DNA from: CAYJLF01 sp964371055
Lineage (GTDB): Bacteria > Eisenbacteria > RBG-16-71-46 > CAIMUX01
Reading direction: 5' to 3'
Assembly: GCA_964371055.1 (NCBI GenBank)
Contig: CAYJLF010000018.1
Span: 62,001-126,000 of the forward strand
DNA length: 64,000 nucleotides
Shown: positions 35,926 through 47,937 of the stretch, in pieces
Layout of the letters: each line of letters starts with the position of its first letter
Position numbering within the stretch: the stretch's first letter is position 1
Notes under the pieces: generated by a model
The model's database searches: none
Seen by the model: only the letters and a program-made list of their open reading frames with translations
Told to the model about the DNA's origin: nothing
Translations under genes and position numbers: made by a program

Positions 35926-37371
35926 CTAGTCGCTGTCCCGTCCCTCGTGCGTGACGATCCAGTTCAGGAGCGGCTGCCAGATCAGGTCCACCGCCAGGGG
36001 CGACGTGAACATGTCGATGTGCCCGAAGTCCTCGGTCACCTGTTCCGGCGGCCGCAGGCTGGCCGTGACGATCTGGATGTCGGTGCTGCCCAGCAGGGTC
36101 AGAGTATGCCGTCCCACCATACCCATCCCCCCGGCCGGCTCGAGGAGCAGGACCGGTAGGTCGATCTCGGCGAGGTTGTCGTCCCAGGGGACATCCTCCT
36201 CGCCGCACATGATCCTCTCGTAGTCATAGCAGAAGCGCAGCGCCTCCCACGGGCAGGCGAGGCGCATGAAGTCGGTGGCGTTGTCGATGCTGACGAAGTT
36301 GAAATCGACCGGCAACCCGGTGTCGGAATCGAATGTCGCGCCCCAGTAGTGATACCAGGGGCTCAGGGGGAAGAAGTTGAACGAGGCGCCGCCGAAGAGA
36401 AGCGCCACCTGCAGGTTCGTGAACCCGGGGATGAACGGTGAATCACCGAGCGGATCGAGCGCGGCCAAGCGACCGATCGGCTCGAAGGAGATCGGTAACT
36501 GGTAGATGCCGCTGGCGAGTTGCCCATCCATGAAGGCCACATCCGCACAGATGAACTGCCGTGAAGCCTCGTACTCCGGAGCGTACTTGTAGATCATGTC
36601 GGCGCAGACATATCCCCGCACGTGTCGATGGCCGTAGGGGATCGTCGCCTCGTCGTTGATGTAGGCATACCCGGTCGCGCCTCCGCTGCTGTAGCCCAAC
36701 AGGTGCATCTTGCGGAAGCCGTTGCCGGTGTAGAGACGCGTATAGCGCGCCGTCGCAAGCGCCGCTCGCAGGTTCTCGATCTGGTTGTCCATCCCCCAGT
36801 CCTGCATGAATCCGAACTCGGAGGTCTCCCCCGGCACCAGCACCCAGTTCTGGTCCAGGCCCCAGACGTCGATGTCCTGCTGGGCCAGGTAGATCGCCAG
36901 GGCGTGATCGTCGGGCACGCTGGGGGCGGCGTGGCCATAGAGGAACTTCACGAAACCGACTCCATCGCCGTGCTGCAACATGATCGCATGACGGCTCTTG
37001 ATCGGCTGCATCGGCCGGCGTTCCCGCACGACGCGGTGGATCTTGATCTGGTCGTAGGCGCCCGGGCCGACCTGCAACAGGAACTCGTAGTGCACGATGT
37101 CGCCCACCAGGACTTCGCGGGACCAGTCGCCGATGTAGTGGGCACGCTTGGACTCCGGGCCTGCGGGGAGCGTGGGGACCTCGACCCCCGGCTCGATCTC
37201 CCAGGCGCAGGCCGAGAGGAGCTCGCCCGCGGCCCGCTCGGCATCGAACTGCGTCGTGGCCGGGGTCGAAGGCGGCGGCGATCCCGGCGGGTTGGTGACG
37301 ATGTCCTGCTGGCAACCGGCGAAGAGCAGGACGATGGTCGCGACAAACAGGATTCTCTGCACGGACTTCAT
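35926..37371 (-). CDS. lipoprotein alpha/beta hydrolase
   Basis: 481 residues. Lipobox LLFAGC near residue 20. Alpha/beta-hydrolase features: a strand with HAIMLQHGDGVGF (HG oxyanion motif), nucleophile elbow GYSSGG, and C-terminal catalytic His in EDFGHIDMF followed by a helix ending VLNWIVTHE-like. The acid residue is uncertain (VLLLEPAGG where the Asp strand is expected). Polyester- and lipid-active lipases of this shape exist; substrate unknown. GGGGAGG before the ATG. No obvious operon partner. Confidence 0.8.
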   Translation of the reverse strand: MKSVQRILFVATIVLLFAGCQQDIVTNPPGSPPPSTPATTQFDAERAAGELLSACAWEIEPGVEVPTLPAGPESKRAHYIGDWSREVLVGDIVHYEFLLQVGPGAYDQIKIHRVVRERRPMQPIKSRHAIMLQHGDGVGFVKFLYGHAAPSVPDDHALAIYLAQQDIDVWGLDQNWVLVPGETSEFGFMQDWGMDNQIENLRAALATARYTRLYTGNGFRKMHLLGYSSGGATGYAYINDEATIPYGHRHVRGYVCADMIYKYAPEYEASRQFICADVAFMDGQLASGIYQLPISFEPIGRLAALDPLGDSPFIPGFTNLQVALLFGGASFNFFPLSPWYHYWGATFDSDTGLPVDFNFVSIDNATDFMRLACPWEALRFCYDYERIMCGEEDVPWDDNLAEIDLPVLLLEPAGGMGMVGRHTLTLLGSTDIQIVTASLRPPEQVTEDFGHIDMFTSPLAVDLIWQPLLNWIVTHEGRDSD

Positions 37372-37780
37372 GTGCGACCTCCCCGGATCCCGAATCCGGT
37401 GTGGTGGTTCGGTTTCGCCCCGCCGGCCGTAGCGGGATGCCGCGCGACGGCACGGGGCCAGCGCCGTCCGGATCGGAACCTCGCTTCAGACTGCCGGTGG
37501 GGCCTCGACGTGGGACATGCTCGACGGAGTGGTCCTCCTTTCTCGATGAGGACTGCCGTTCAGCGATCAGGCGCGTCGGTCGAGACGAACGACGACACTC
37601 ACATCCCGGTGGGTAGTCTCGACGCGGGGGGAGTATAGCACAGGCCGGCCTGGGTGCGGGGAGGTGGTTTGGCGCGGGGGACCGGGGGCCTCGGCGGTCC
37701 AGCGTCAATCAGCGAGGCCGGCGGTCGTCGTTTAAACGCCCCCCGGCCCCGCGATCACCCCCCGGCTCCCGGCGGGCAGC
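37372..37780. other. intergenic stretch, no gene seen
   Basis: 409 bases between the lipoprotein hydrolase start and the end of the DHOD-like gene, both on the minus strand. Contains a 10-base palindrome CGTTTAAACG at about 37730. No supportable ORF, RNA gene or promoter. Confidence 0.4.
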
Positions 37781-38770
37781 CTAACGGTAGCTGGTGAGGA
37801 CCTTCATGTAGTTGGCCCGGGCGTAGGCCGCCGGATCGGGGACGTTGCGCATGCTCATGGCGCCCTTCATCTGCGCCACCGAGTCGTAGTCGTGATCGCG
37901 CATCCACTCCCGCAGTCCCTTTTCGATCTCGGCCAGGCGCATCGGGCCGTGCAGCAGCAGGGTCGAGCAAAGATGCACCACGTCGGCGCCGGAGAGGATC
38001 AGCTTCACCGCATCCTCGTGCGTGTGCACTCCGCCGGTACCGGCCAGGCCGGCTTTGATGTGTCCGAAGAGGATGCCGATCCAGCGAACCGAGAAGCGGC
38101 TCTCCCACGACTCGGAGAGCACGAGGTTCGGCACGACCTCCATCTCCTCGAGATCGAAGTCGGGGGCGTAGAAACGGTTGAAGAGCGCCAATCCGTCCGC
38201 CCCCGCCTGGTCGAGCCGCTGGGCGAAGTGCGCGATGGACGAGAACTGCTGCGACAGCTTCACCGCCACCGGGATCTTCACTTCCGCCTTGATGCTCCGC
38301 AGGATTTCGAGGTAACGATCCTCGACCTGCGCCCCGGTCTCGGCCATGTCGGTGGCAAGGAAGTAGATGTTGAGTTCCAGCGCGTGCGCGCCGGCGCTCT
38401 CCATCTTCCGCGCATATTTGACCCACCCGCCCGGCGTCATCCCGTTGAGGGAGGCGATGACCGGCACGCTGAGCGCCTTGCGGCACGACTCGATGAGACG
38501 GAGATACTCCTCCGTCCCGAGCCGGTATTCCGACTGCGCCGGGAAGTAGCTGAGCGACTCGGCGAAACTCTCGGTGCCGTGCTCCAGGTGATGGACCAGT
38601 TCGTTTTCCTCGTGGCGGATCTGCTCCTCGAAGAGCGAGTGCAGCACGACCGCGGCGGCGCCCGCGTCCTCCATCCTCTTCAGGTTCTCGACCTTCTCCC
38701 CGTACGGACCGGCCGAGGGGACGAACGGGCTCTTGAGCTTCAGACCCATGTAGGTGGTGCTGAGATCCAT
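37781..38770 (-). CDS. dihydroorotate dehydrogenase-like flavoprotein
   Basis: 329 residues, TIM-barrel of the class I DHOD type: N-terminal MDLSTTYMGLKLKSPFVPSAG, VIASLNGMTPGGWVKYA, LELNIY (family usually NxSC/NISCP), IPVAVKLSQ (Lys of the flavin site), LFNRFY, GGVHTHEDAVKLILSGADVVHL (phosphate-binding of FMN). These DHOD-like proteins that accompany nifJ differ from true PyrD in the catalytic loop and their reaction is not established. It lies 74 bases after nifJ on the same strand, so both are probably co-transcribed. AGGAGAGG before the ATG. Confidence 0.85.
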   Translation of the reverse strand: MDLSTTYMGLKLKSPFVPSAGPYGEKVENLKRMEDAGAAAVVLHSLFEEQIRHEENELVHHLEHGTESFAESLSYFPAQSEYRLGTEEYLRLIESCRKALSVPVIASLNGMTPGGWVKYARKMESAGAHALELNIYFLATDMAETGAQVEDRYLEILRSIKAEVKIPVAVKLSQQFSSIAHFAQRLDQAGADGLALFNRFYAPDFDLEEMEVVPNLVLSESWESRFSVRWIGILFGHIKAGLAGTGGVHTHEDAVKLILSGADVVHLCSTLLLHGPMRLAEIEKGLREWMRDHDYDSVAQMKGAMSMRNVPDPAAYARANYMKVLTSYR

Positions 38771-38844
38771 GGCTATTGCCTCTCCTTCAGGACCGGGAGG
38801 CGGTGAAACCCGCCTCCCGGCAAACCCCTCGCCTCGACCGGCGA

Positions 38845-42441
<3,597 letters not shown>

Positions 42442-42778
42442 ACCTCTGCCTCCGTGTGAAGGACTGCTGCGGGATCCGGCCCCTGCGGCCACCCCACCCG
42501 CGGTCGCGGCTGCGGCCGCCGTTCCCGAACGGATCGTCCCGGAACGCACTCCCGGTCGCCCGCGCCGGGGTTCCGGCACGGTTCCGGCCGAGCCTACGCC
42601 CGGCGATGCATGCGATCAAGGAATCGTTCCCTTGCATCGGGATTAGCAAAGTTGAACATTAGATTCGAGCGCGAGTCGCGCAACCGATTGAACTGAGACA
42701 GATTCCTTGACTCGACCTCCCGCGGAACGCCACGCTCGTGAGGAGTCACGGTGTTCGTCCACACGTCGCCGGCTGCCC
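42442..42778. other. intergenic stretch upstream of nifJ, no gene seen
   Basis: Holds the presumed nifJ promoter on the minus strand. A short AT-richer stretch lies at about 42640-42710, but I cannot name promoter elements. No supportable ORF. Confidence 0.4.
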
Positions 42779-43189
42779 TCACTTCCCGGCCGGAGGCGTC
42801 CCGGCACCGTCTCCCGCGGTGAACTCGAAGTCGGACCATCTCCTCCGGCCCACCGTCCAGAACGGGAGGAGGAGAGGGACCAGCCACAAGAGCATCCACG
42901 CATCCACTCCCGCCCGGGCGAGACCGCCGAACGACCAGACGGCCCAGGCGGCCGACGCGAGAAAGAGCACGTACGGAGCGAGCATCAACCTCCAGTAACG
43001 ATGGCCCGGGTGGCGCCAGGGCGCGGATCGGACGATGCCGACCACGGCAAGCAGGGCCAGCAGCAGTCCCAGAGCCCCCGGGATCGTCCTCCCCTGCGCG
43101 AGAAACACGATGGACAGGAGGACCACCCAGATGAATCCCCCGCACCACCCGGCCACCCAGCCGATCTTCTCGCCTCTTCGATCCGACAT
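42779..43189 (-). CDS. small integral membrane protein, unknown function
   Basis: 136 residues with four hydrophobic segments: about 10-32, 37-55, 68-88 and 95-112 (WVAGWCGGFIWVVLLSIVFL; ALGLLLALLAVVGIV; LMLAPYVLFLASAAWAVWSF; DAWMLLWLVPLLLPFW). Short basic loops and a polar C-terminal tail. No known family recognised. GGGGAG before the ATG. Confidence 0.65.
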   Translation of the reverse strand: MSDRRGEKIGWVAGWCGGFIWVVLLSIVFLAQGRTIPGALGLLLALLAVVGIVRSAPWRHPGHRYWRLMLAPYVLFLASAAWAVWSFGGLARAGVDAWMLLWLVPLLLPFWTVGRRRWSDFEFTAGDGAGTPPAGK

Positions 43190-43375
43190 GGTCGACTCCC
43201 CAACGTGCCGGTCCGCCGCGGCGCCTCATCCTCGCCCCGCCGCGGGGCGGTTTCCAAACGAACCGACATCAGCATGGACCCAGCCGCCGCCGTGCGCTAA
43301 CCTTGTTGTCGGTGGAATCCTGCGCGTGATGTGATCGTCCGTCCCCCCACCCGGCCGCGGATCACGGAGGTGGCC

Positions 43376-43843
43376 ATGCCAGCAGCCCGGTTGAAGCAGT
43401 ACCTCGATTCCCAGGGAGTTCGGTACATCTCGATCAGCCACTCGCTCGCCTACACGGCCCAGGAGGTCGCCGCGTCGGCTCACGTCCGAGGCAAGGAGAT
43501 GGCCAAGACCGTCATCGTCCGCGTTGACGGCAAGCTCGCTATGGCGGTGCTGACCGCCTCGCCCAAGGTCGACGTCAGCCAGTTGAAGGAAGCCATCGGA
43601 GCGCAACAGGTGAACATCGCGGCCGAGAAGGACTTCGCCGAGGCGTTTCCCGGCTGCGAACTCGGCGCGATGCCTCCGTTCGGCAATCTCTACGGAATGG
43701 AAGTCTACGTCGATCCTCATCTATCGGAAGACGAGGAGATCGTGTTCAACGCCGGGAGCCATCGGGAGCTCGTACGCATGGCCTATGTCGACTTCGAGCG
43801 CCTCGTCCGGCCGACGGTCGTCGTGCTCGCACGGACGAACTGA
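43376..43843 (+). CDS. YbaK/ProX-type aminoacyl-tRNA deacylase-like protein
   Basis: 155 residues, YbaK/prolyl-tRNA-editing fold: YTAQEVAASAHVRGKEMAKTVIVRVDGKLAMAVL (with the conserved Lys and strands), NIAAEKDFAEAFPGCELGAMPPFGNLYGMEVYVD (G…PPFG) and EIVFNAGSHRELVRMAYVDFERL. Family members hydrolyse mischarged aminoacyl-tRNAs; free-standing members with this wording are often annotated only as YbaK/EbsC. Specificity cannot be read. GGAGGTGGCC before ATG 43376. Confidence 0.85.
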   Translation: MPAARLKQYLDSQGVRYISISHSLAYTAQEVAASAHVRGKEMAKTVIVRVDGKLAMAVLTASPKVDVSQLKEAIGAQQVNIAAEKDFAEAFPGCELGAMPPFGNLYGMEVYVDPHLSEDEEIVFNAGSHRELVRMAYVDFERLVRPTVVVLARTN

Positions 43844-43860
43844 CGCGCTGGGAGGTTCCG

Positions 43861-43953
43861 ATGTCCACACGGCAGGCGCCTTCCGGCGTCTACCTCCTCC
43901 GCCTGCGCGTGGGGTCGGAGGTGCGCACTCACACCTTTACGCTCCGCCGTTGA
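43861..43953 (+). pseudogene. orphan C-terminal tail of an exported protein
   Basis: A 30-codon frame, ATG to TGA, with GGGAGG upstream. It encodes APSGVYLLRLRVGSEVRTHTFTLRR, the last strands of the FlgD-like/T9SS-type domain found on six proteins of this window, without signal peptide or body. CTCCGCC (43942-43948) and GGCGGAG (43959-43965) form a hairpin over its end. Probably all that is left of a deleted exported-protein gene; the ATG may be accidental. Confidence 0.5.
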
Positions 43954-44065
43954 CGAAAGGCGGAGGGCAGAATCGGAGACGCGCGGTTAAAGCCAGTGCC
44001 GCCGTCACGCCGCGATGATCCAGGACTGGCTCAGCCGCCTCGAAAAGGCGGAAAGCGGGGCTTCC

Positions 44066-45127
44066 ATGCGCGCATGCGGACTCGCGGTCCTGACTTCGGT
44101 GATGCTGGCCCTGACAGCCTCGTCGAGCGGGGCCATCGACCACGAGCGGTTCATCGACAACCGGGGGAAAGACACGGCTATTCCTCGCCATCCAGCGCGG
44201 GACGGACGCCAAGGCGGGGAGACGATCGGGACCGCCGTCGTCATCCCCGGTCTGCCGTTCTCCGACGGGGGTGCCACCTGCGACAACGTCGACAACTACG
44301 ATGCCGTCTGTCCGTACACCGGATCTACATCACCCGATGTCGTTTACGTGTACTACGCCACCACGACGGCTGAACTGACGATCGATCTCTGCGCCTCGGC
44401 CTACGACACCAAGGTCTATGTCTACGAGTGGCCCGAGCTGTACCTGCCGATCGCCTGCAACGACGATGCCGGTTGCGGATACAGCGGCTGGCAGTCGCGC
44501 ATCGAAGCGGTCACGGTCCATCCGGACGGCCAGTACTACGTCGTCGTGGACGGATATGGCGGCGACTGCGGAGAGTATGTGCTGGAGGTCGGCGAACGCG
44601 AGCCGTGCGTCGTCGAGTGTCCCCCCGGCGCCCTCCACGAGGGGGAGGGACCCGTCTCCTGCGAGGACGAGTACTACGACAACTACAACGGCGGTTGCTG
44701 ACAGATAGGCTGGACCCTCGTGGAGGGTCAAGGCGGCAATTGCGCGACGATGTGCGGACACAGCTGTACTTTCCTGTATCAGGGCATGGACTTCCGCGAC
44801 ACCGACTGGTACGAGACGGTGGCCGTCGGCGGCCCGGTGGTCATGCGGGGGGAGGCCGAGTTCCCCTACCAGATGATCCTGATCTACGGGACAAACTGCG
44901 TAGATCTCCAGTACGAGATCGCCACCGCACCGGCCTGCGAGGAGGTGGAGCTGAGCTGGGAGATGGCTCCGGGTCAAGAAGTGTGGCTCTGGCACAGCAC
45001 ATCAATCTTCTCCGGGGTTCCGCACAGCCAGTATGTCTTCACGATCTGCGGGATTGGGGACAATCCGCTCCCGGTCGAGAACGAGAGCTGGGGGGGAATC
45101 AAGCAGCGGTTCCTCGGGGCGCGGTAA
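44066..45127 (+). pseudogene. secreted Cys-rich protein gene interrupted by an in-frame UGA
   Basis: From ATG 44066: signal peptide (MRACGLAVLTSVMLALTASSSGA), a pre-peptidase-C-like beta-sandwich (VVIPGLPFSDGGATCDNVDNYD…VYYATTTAELTIDLCASAYDTKVYVYEWP…YYVVVDGYGGDCGEYVLEV). Then a Cys-rich stretch up to NYNGGC, a TGA at 44699-44701, and in the same frame QIGWTLVEGQGGNC…FRDTDWYETVAVGG…SWGGIKQRFLGAR to TAA at 45127. The part after the stop is a second sandwich domain of the same kind (RDTDWY), so the two halves belong together. Nonsense mutation, sequencing error or readthrough. A hairpin follows the UGA (stem 44713-44719/44723-44729). An ATG at 44015 is also open. Confidence 0.65.
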
Positions 45128-45199
45128 GCGGTCGAACGGGGTGATCGCGGGGGCACCGGCGCGGAGTCGCTTCCGGCGGGCCCCCCCGCCACGCTTCGG

Positions 45200-45598
45200 C
45201 TACCGGTCCCCGCCCTGGCCGACAAACCAGTCGGTGCGGTCGTCGAAGAGGATGTTGAAGGTGGTGAGGCTGCCGTAGATCCGGGTGATGTAGTCCTGCA
45301 ACTCCATCCTATCGGCGTCGTCCAGCTTCGGGTGGTTGTTGATCTTCTGCTCCAGCACCCGGAGACGCTCGCGCACCATGACGATCTTGCGGAAGAAGGT
45401 GTCGAGCGGGATCTCCTTTTCCTGCGCGCCCGGCTTACCCGGTTTCAGGATCACCTCGCCCCCCGCCCAGCGGGGCGCGATCTCATAGTTGTCCGGGGCC
45501 AGGACTCCTGCCTCGAGGAGGTCGTCGCGCAGGGCACGGCGCAGATCCTTGACGATCGACTCCACCGAGTCGCGGTTGAGTTGCAGCGGCTGATCCAT
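45200..45598 (-). CDS. conserved cytoplasmic protein of unknown function
   Basis: 132 residues, no signal or membrane segment. N-terminal helix (VESIVKDLRRALRDDLLEAGV), a short beta part (YEIAPRWAGGEVILKPGKPG), then two long helices with heptad character (DTFFRKIVMVRERLRVLEQKIN and DADRMELQDYITRIYGSLTTFNILF). Looks like a complete small helical protein; no family name recognised. ACAGGAGG before ATG 45598. Confidence 0.7.
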   Translation of the reverse strand: MDQPLQLNRDSVESIVKDLRRALRDDLLEAGVLAPDNYEIAPRWAGGEVILKPGKPGAQEKEIPLDTFFRKIVMVRERLRVLEQKINNHPKLDDADRMELQDYITRIYGSLTTFNILFDDRTDWFVGQGGDR

Positions 45599-45798
45599 GG
45601 GTCCTCCTGTGACGGGGGGCAACATCCTGGCGGGTCAGAGTCGGTGCGTCCCGCCGCGATCGGACGCTAGCTTCGCCTCGGCGCGACGGACCGTCAAGCC
45701 AAGGCCGCCACCGATGCGCGCGCGGACGACATCGGCTAGACTTCGAGGTCGCCGCCAGGGACAACGGGATCCGGCGACCCCAACAAGAGAGGGAGAGT

Positions 45799-46506
45799 AT
45801 GGGCAGCATCGAGGTCTTCGACGAGTATGCGTCGTCCTACGACGTATGGTTCCTGCAGAACCGCCAGGTCCTGGGATCTGAAGTGCTCCTGCTCAAGCGT
45901 GCCATCGGTAACCCCGGCCACGCTCTCAGCATCGGCTGCGGCAGCGGTCTCTTCGAGTCGATCCTCCAGCGCGAGCACGGGATCGAGATCACGCACGGGA
46001 TCGAGCCGGCGGAGGGGATGGCGGAAATCGCACGTAAGCGCGGGATGTCGGTCCTGCCCGGGAGGGCGGAGGAAATCCCGCACGGCGCCGGGGAGTTCGA
46101 CACGGTCATCATGAACGGGACGCCGGGGTACACCCGCGATCTCCTGCAGGCCTTCCGCGAGGGATACCGCGTGCTGCGGCCGGGGGGACACCTGGTCGTC
46201 CTCGACGTGCCGGCCGAATCGGGCTATGGGCTCCTCTATCGTCTCGCGACGGTGCTCGGGACCTGGGAGGACTCCCGCATCGACGGGTCCCAGCCCGATC
46301 ACCCTTATCCGATCGAGTTCGCGGCGGCCGCGCACTGGCGGACCACGCCGGAGAAGTTCGAGCTGCTGCGACAGATCGGATTCACCGACCTGGAGTGCTG
46401 GCAGACCCTCACGCGGCACCCGAAGTACTCCAACGACATCGTCGAGGAGCCCGTCGAGGGGTACGATCGGGGCGACTACGTGGCCATCCGGGCGCGCCGG
46501 CCCTAG
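45799..46506 (+). CDS. class I SAM-dependent methyltransferase
   Basis: 235 residues. Rossmann methyltransferase: FDEYASSYDVWF, motif I ALSIGCGSGLFE, motif II HGIEPAEGM, motif III VLPGRAEEIP, motif IV FDTVIMNGTPGY, motif V LRPGGHLVVLD. This is the UbiE/Methyltransf_11 layout, small-molecule type; the substrate is unknown. GAGAGGGAGAG before the ATG. Confidence 0.9.
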   Translation: MGSIEVFDEYASSYDVWFLQNRQVLGSEVLLLKRAIGNPGHALSIGCGSGLFESILQREHGIEITHGIEPAEGMAEIARKRGMSVLPGRAEEIPHGAGEFDTVIMNGTPGYTRDLLQAFREGYRVLRPGGHLVVLDVPAESGYGLLYRLATVLGTWEDSRIDGSQPDHPYPIEFAAAAHWRTTPEKFELLRQIGFTDLECWQTLTRHPKYSNDIVEEPVEGYDRGDYVAIRARRP

Positions 46507-46570
46507 CCGCGAGGAGAAGCGGCCGGCCGGCCGGGTTTTGGGGCTGCCCGTCAGGGAGGAGGTCACGATC

Positions 46571-47167
46571 GTGAGAAACGCCAATGCTTGGGGCAAGGCC
46601 GCCGTCCGGATCCTGGGCGCCGTGGGTCTCATCGCGGCGTCGCTCAGCGTTCCTTCCGGCGCCAGCGCGAAGGAGGAATCGAAGATGCCGTTCACGATCT
46701 CCTCTCCCGCCTTCACCCACGAGGGCGAGATTCCCATGAAATACACCTGCGAGGATCAAAACGTCTCTCCGGCCCTCGCCTGGACCGAACCGCCGCCGGG
46801 GACGAAGAGCCTCGCGCTCATCGTCGACGATCCGGATGCCCCGGATCCGGCCGCGCCGAAGATGACCTGGGTGCACTGGGTGCTCTACAACCTCCCGCCC
46901 GAGGTGCCGGGGCTGACCGAGGCGGTCGCCGAGAAGGACCTTCCGAAGGGAACGCTCCGAGGAACGAGCGACTACAAGCGGACCGCCTGGGGCGGGCCCT
47001 GCCCCCCGATCGGACGCCACCGTTACTTTTTCAAGCTCTACGCGCTCGATCGGTCTCTCCCGGACCTCACGCTCCCCAACAAGGCCGCCCTCCTCGAGGC
47101 GATGGACGGACATGTCCTCGCCCAGGCCGAGTTGATGGGAACCTACGAGAAGAAGAAGAGCAGATAG
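46571..47167 (+). CDS. secreted YbhB/YbcL-type PEBP-family protein
   Basis: 198 residues with signal peptide (about 1-32, SGASAKEE). PEBP fold: FTISSPAFTHEGEIPMKYTCEDQNVSPALAW (bacterial Raf-kinase-inhibitor-like start), LIVDDPDAPDP, WVHWVLYNLPPEVPGL, GRHRYFFKLYALD. Bacterial members bind small anions or phospholipid headgroups; function is not defined. Start is GTG at 46571, chosen because GGAGGAGG lies 9 bases upstream and the signal peptide begins there. Same strand as the methyltransferase before it. Confidence 0.88.
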   Translation: MRNANAWGKAAVRILGAVGLIAASLSVPSGASAKEESKMPFTISSPAFTHEGEIPMKYTCEDQNVSPALAWTEPPPGTKSLALIVDDPDAPDPAAPKMTWVHWVLYNLPPEVPGLTEAVAEKDLPKGTLRGTSDYKRTAWGGPCPPIGRHRYFFKLYALDRSLPDLTLPNKAALLEAMDGHVLAQAELMGTYEKKKSR

Positions 47168-47236
47168 GGGGCTGGCGATCCCCTGGCGCGATCGGGTCGA
47201 ACCGCCGCGCCTCGCCGGGGATGCGCCGGAGCACGA

Positions 47237-47908
47237 ATGGAACAGAAACCCAAACACATCCCGTTGCCCCCCCGACCAGACTTCACGCCCGCGGAGATGC
47301 TGGCCCGGGCGCGAGCGTTCCGCGAGGAGTTGAGCCTGCGGCGATCGGTGCGGGAGTTCTCGGACCGTCCGGTGTCGCGCGCAGTCATCGAGGAGTGCCT
47401 GCTCGCGGCCGGCAGCGCCCCGAGCGGAGCCAACCGGCAACCGTGGCGCTTCGTGGCCGTGACGGATCCGGAAGTGAAGCGCCGCATCCGGGAGGCGGCC
47501 GAAGCGGAGGAGCGCGAGTTCTACGCCGGGCGGGCCGGTCGGGAATGGCTCGACGCGCTCGCTCCGCTCGGGACCGACGCTCAGAAGCCGTTCCTCGAGA
47601 TCGCACCCTGGCTGATCGTCATCTTTGCGGAGAGCCATGGCGTCGGGCCGGACGGCGGCCGGATCAAGAACTACTATGTGACCGAGTCGGTCGGCATCGC
47701 CAGCGGACTGCTCATCACGGCGCTGCATCACGCGGGACTCGGCACGCTCACCCACACGCCCAGCCCGATGCGGTTCCTCAACCGGATCCTGGGACGCCCG
47801 GAGAACGAGCGGCCGTTTCTGGTGCTGGTGACCGGACACCCGGCAACGGGCGCCACGGTCCCCGCGATCACGAAGAAGAGCCTCGGCGAGATCGGCACGT
47901 TCCTGTAG
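47237..47908 (+). CDS. nitroreductase-family flavoprotein, iodotyrosine-deiodinase-like
   Basis: 223 residues. FMN-binding nitroreductase fold: RRSVREFSDRPVSRAVIEECL, APSGANRQPWRFVAVTDPEVKRRI, then an active-site lid EREFYAGRAGREWLDALAPLGTD, then YYVTESVGIASGLLITALHHAGLGTLTHTPSPM. The wording and the lid (E…Y…K layout) match the iodotyrosine deiodinase/dehalogenase branch more than classical NfsB. Native substrate in bacteria of this branch is not established. CCGGAG before the ATG. Confidence 0.85.
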   Translation: MEQKPKHIPLPPRPDFTPAEMLARARAFREELSLRRSVREFSDRPVSRAVIEECLLAAGSAPSGANRQPWRFVAVTDPEVKRRIREAAEAEEREFYAGRAGREWLDALAPLGTDAQKPFLEIAPWLIVIFAESHGVGPDGGRIKNYYVTESVGIASGLLITALHHAGLGTLTHTPSPMRFLNRILGRPENERPFLVLVTGHPATGATVPAITKKSLGEIGTFL

Positions 47909-47937
47909 GTGCGAGGCAGGTCGGGGCGTCTGGCCAG

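Noticed and set aside
33135..35954. 939-codon open frame antisense to the Ser/Thr kinase gene
   Set aside because: Antisense shadow of a gene with all kinase motifs and TPRs.
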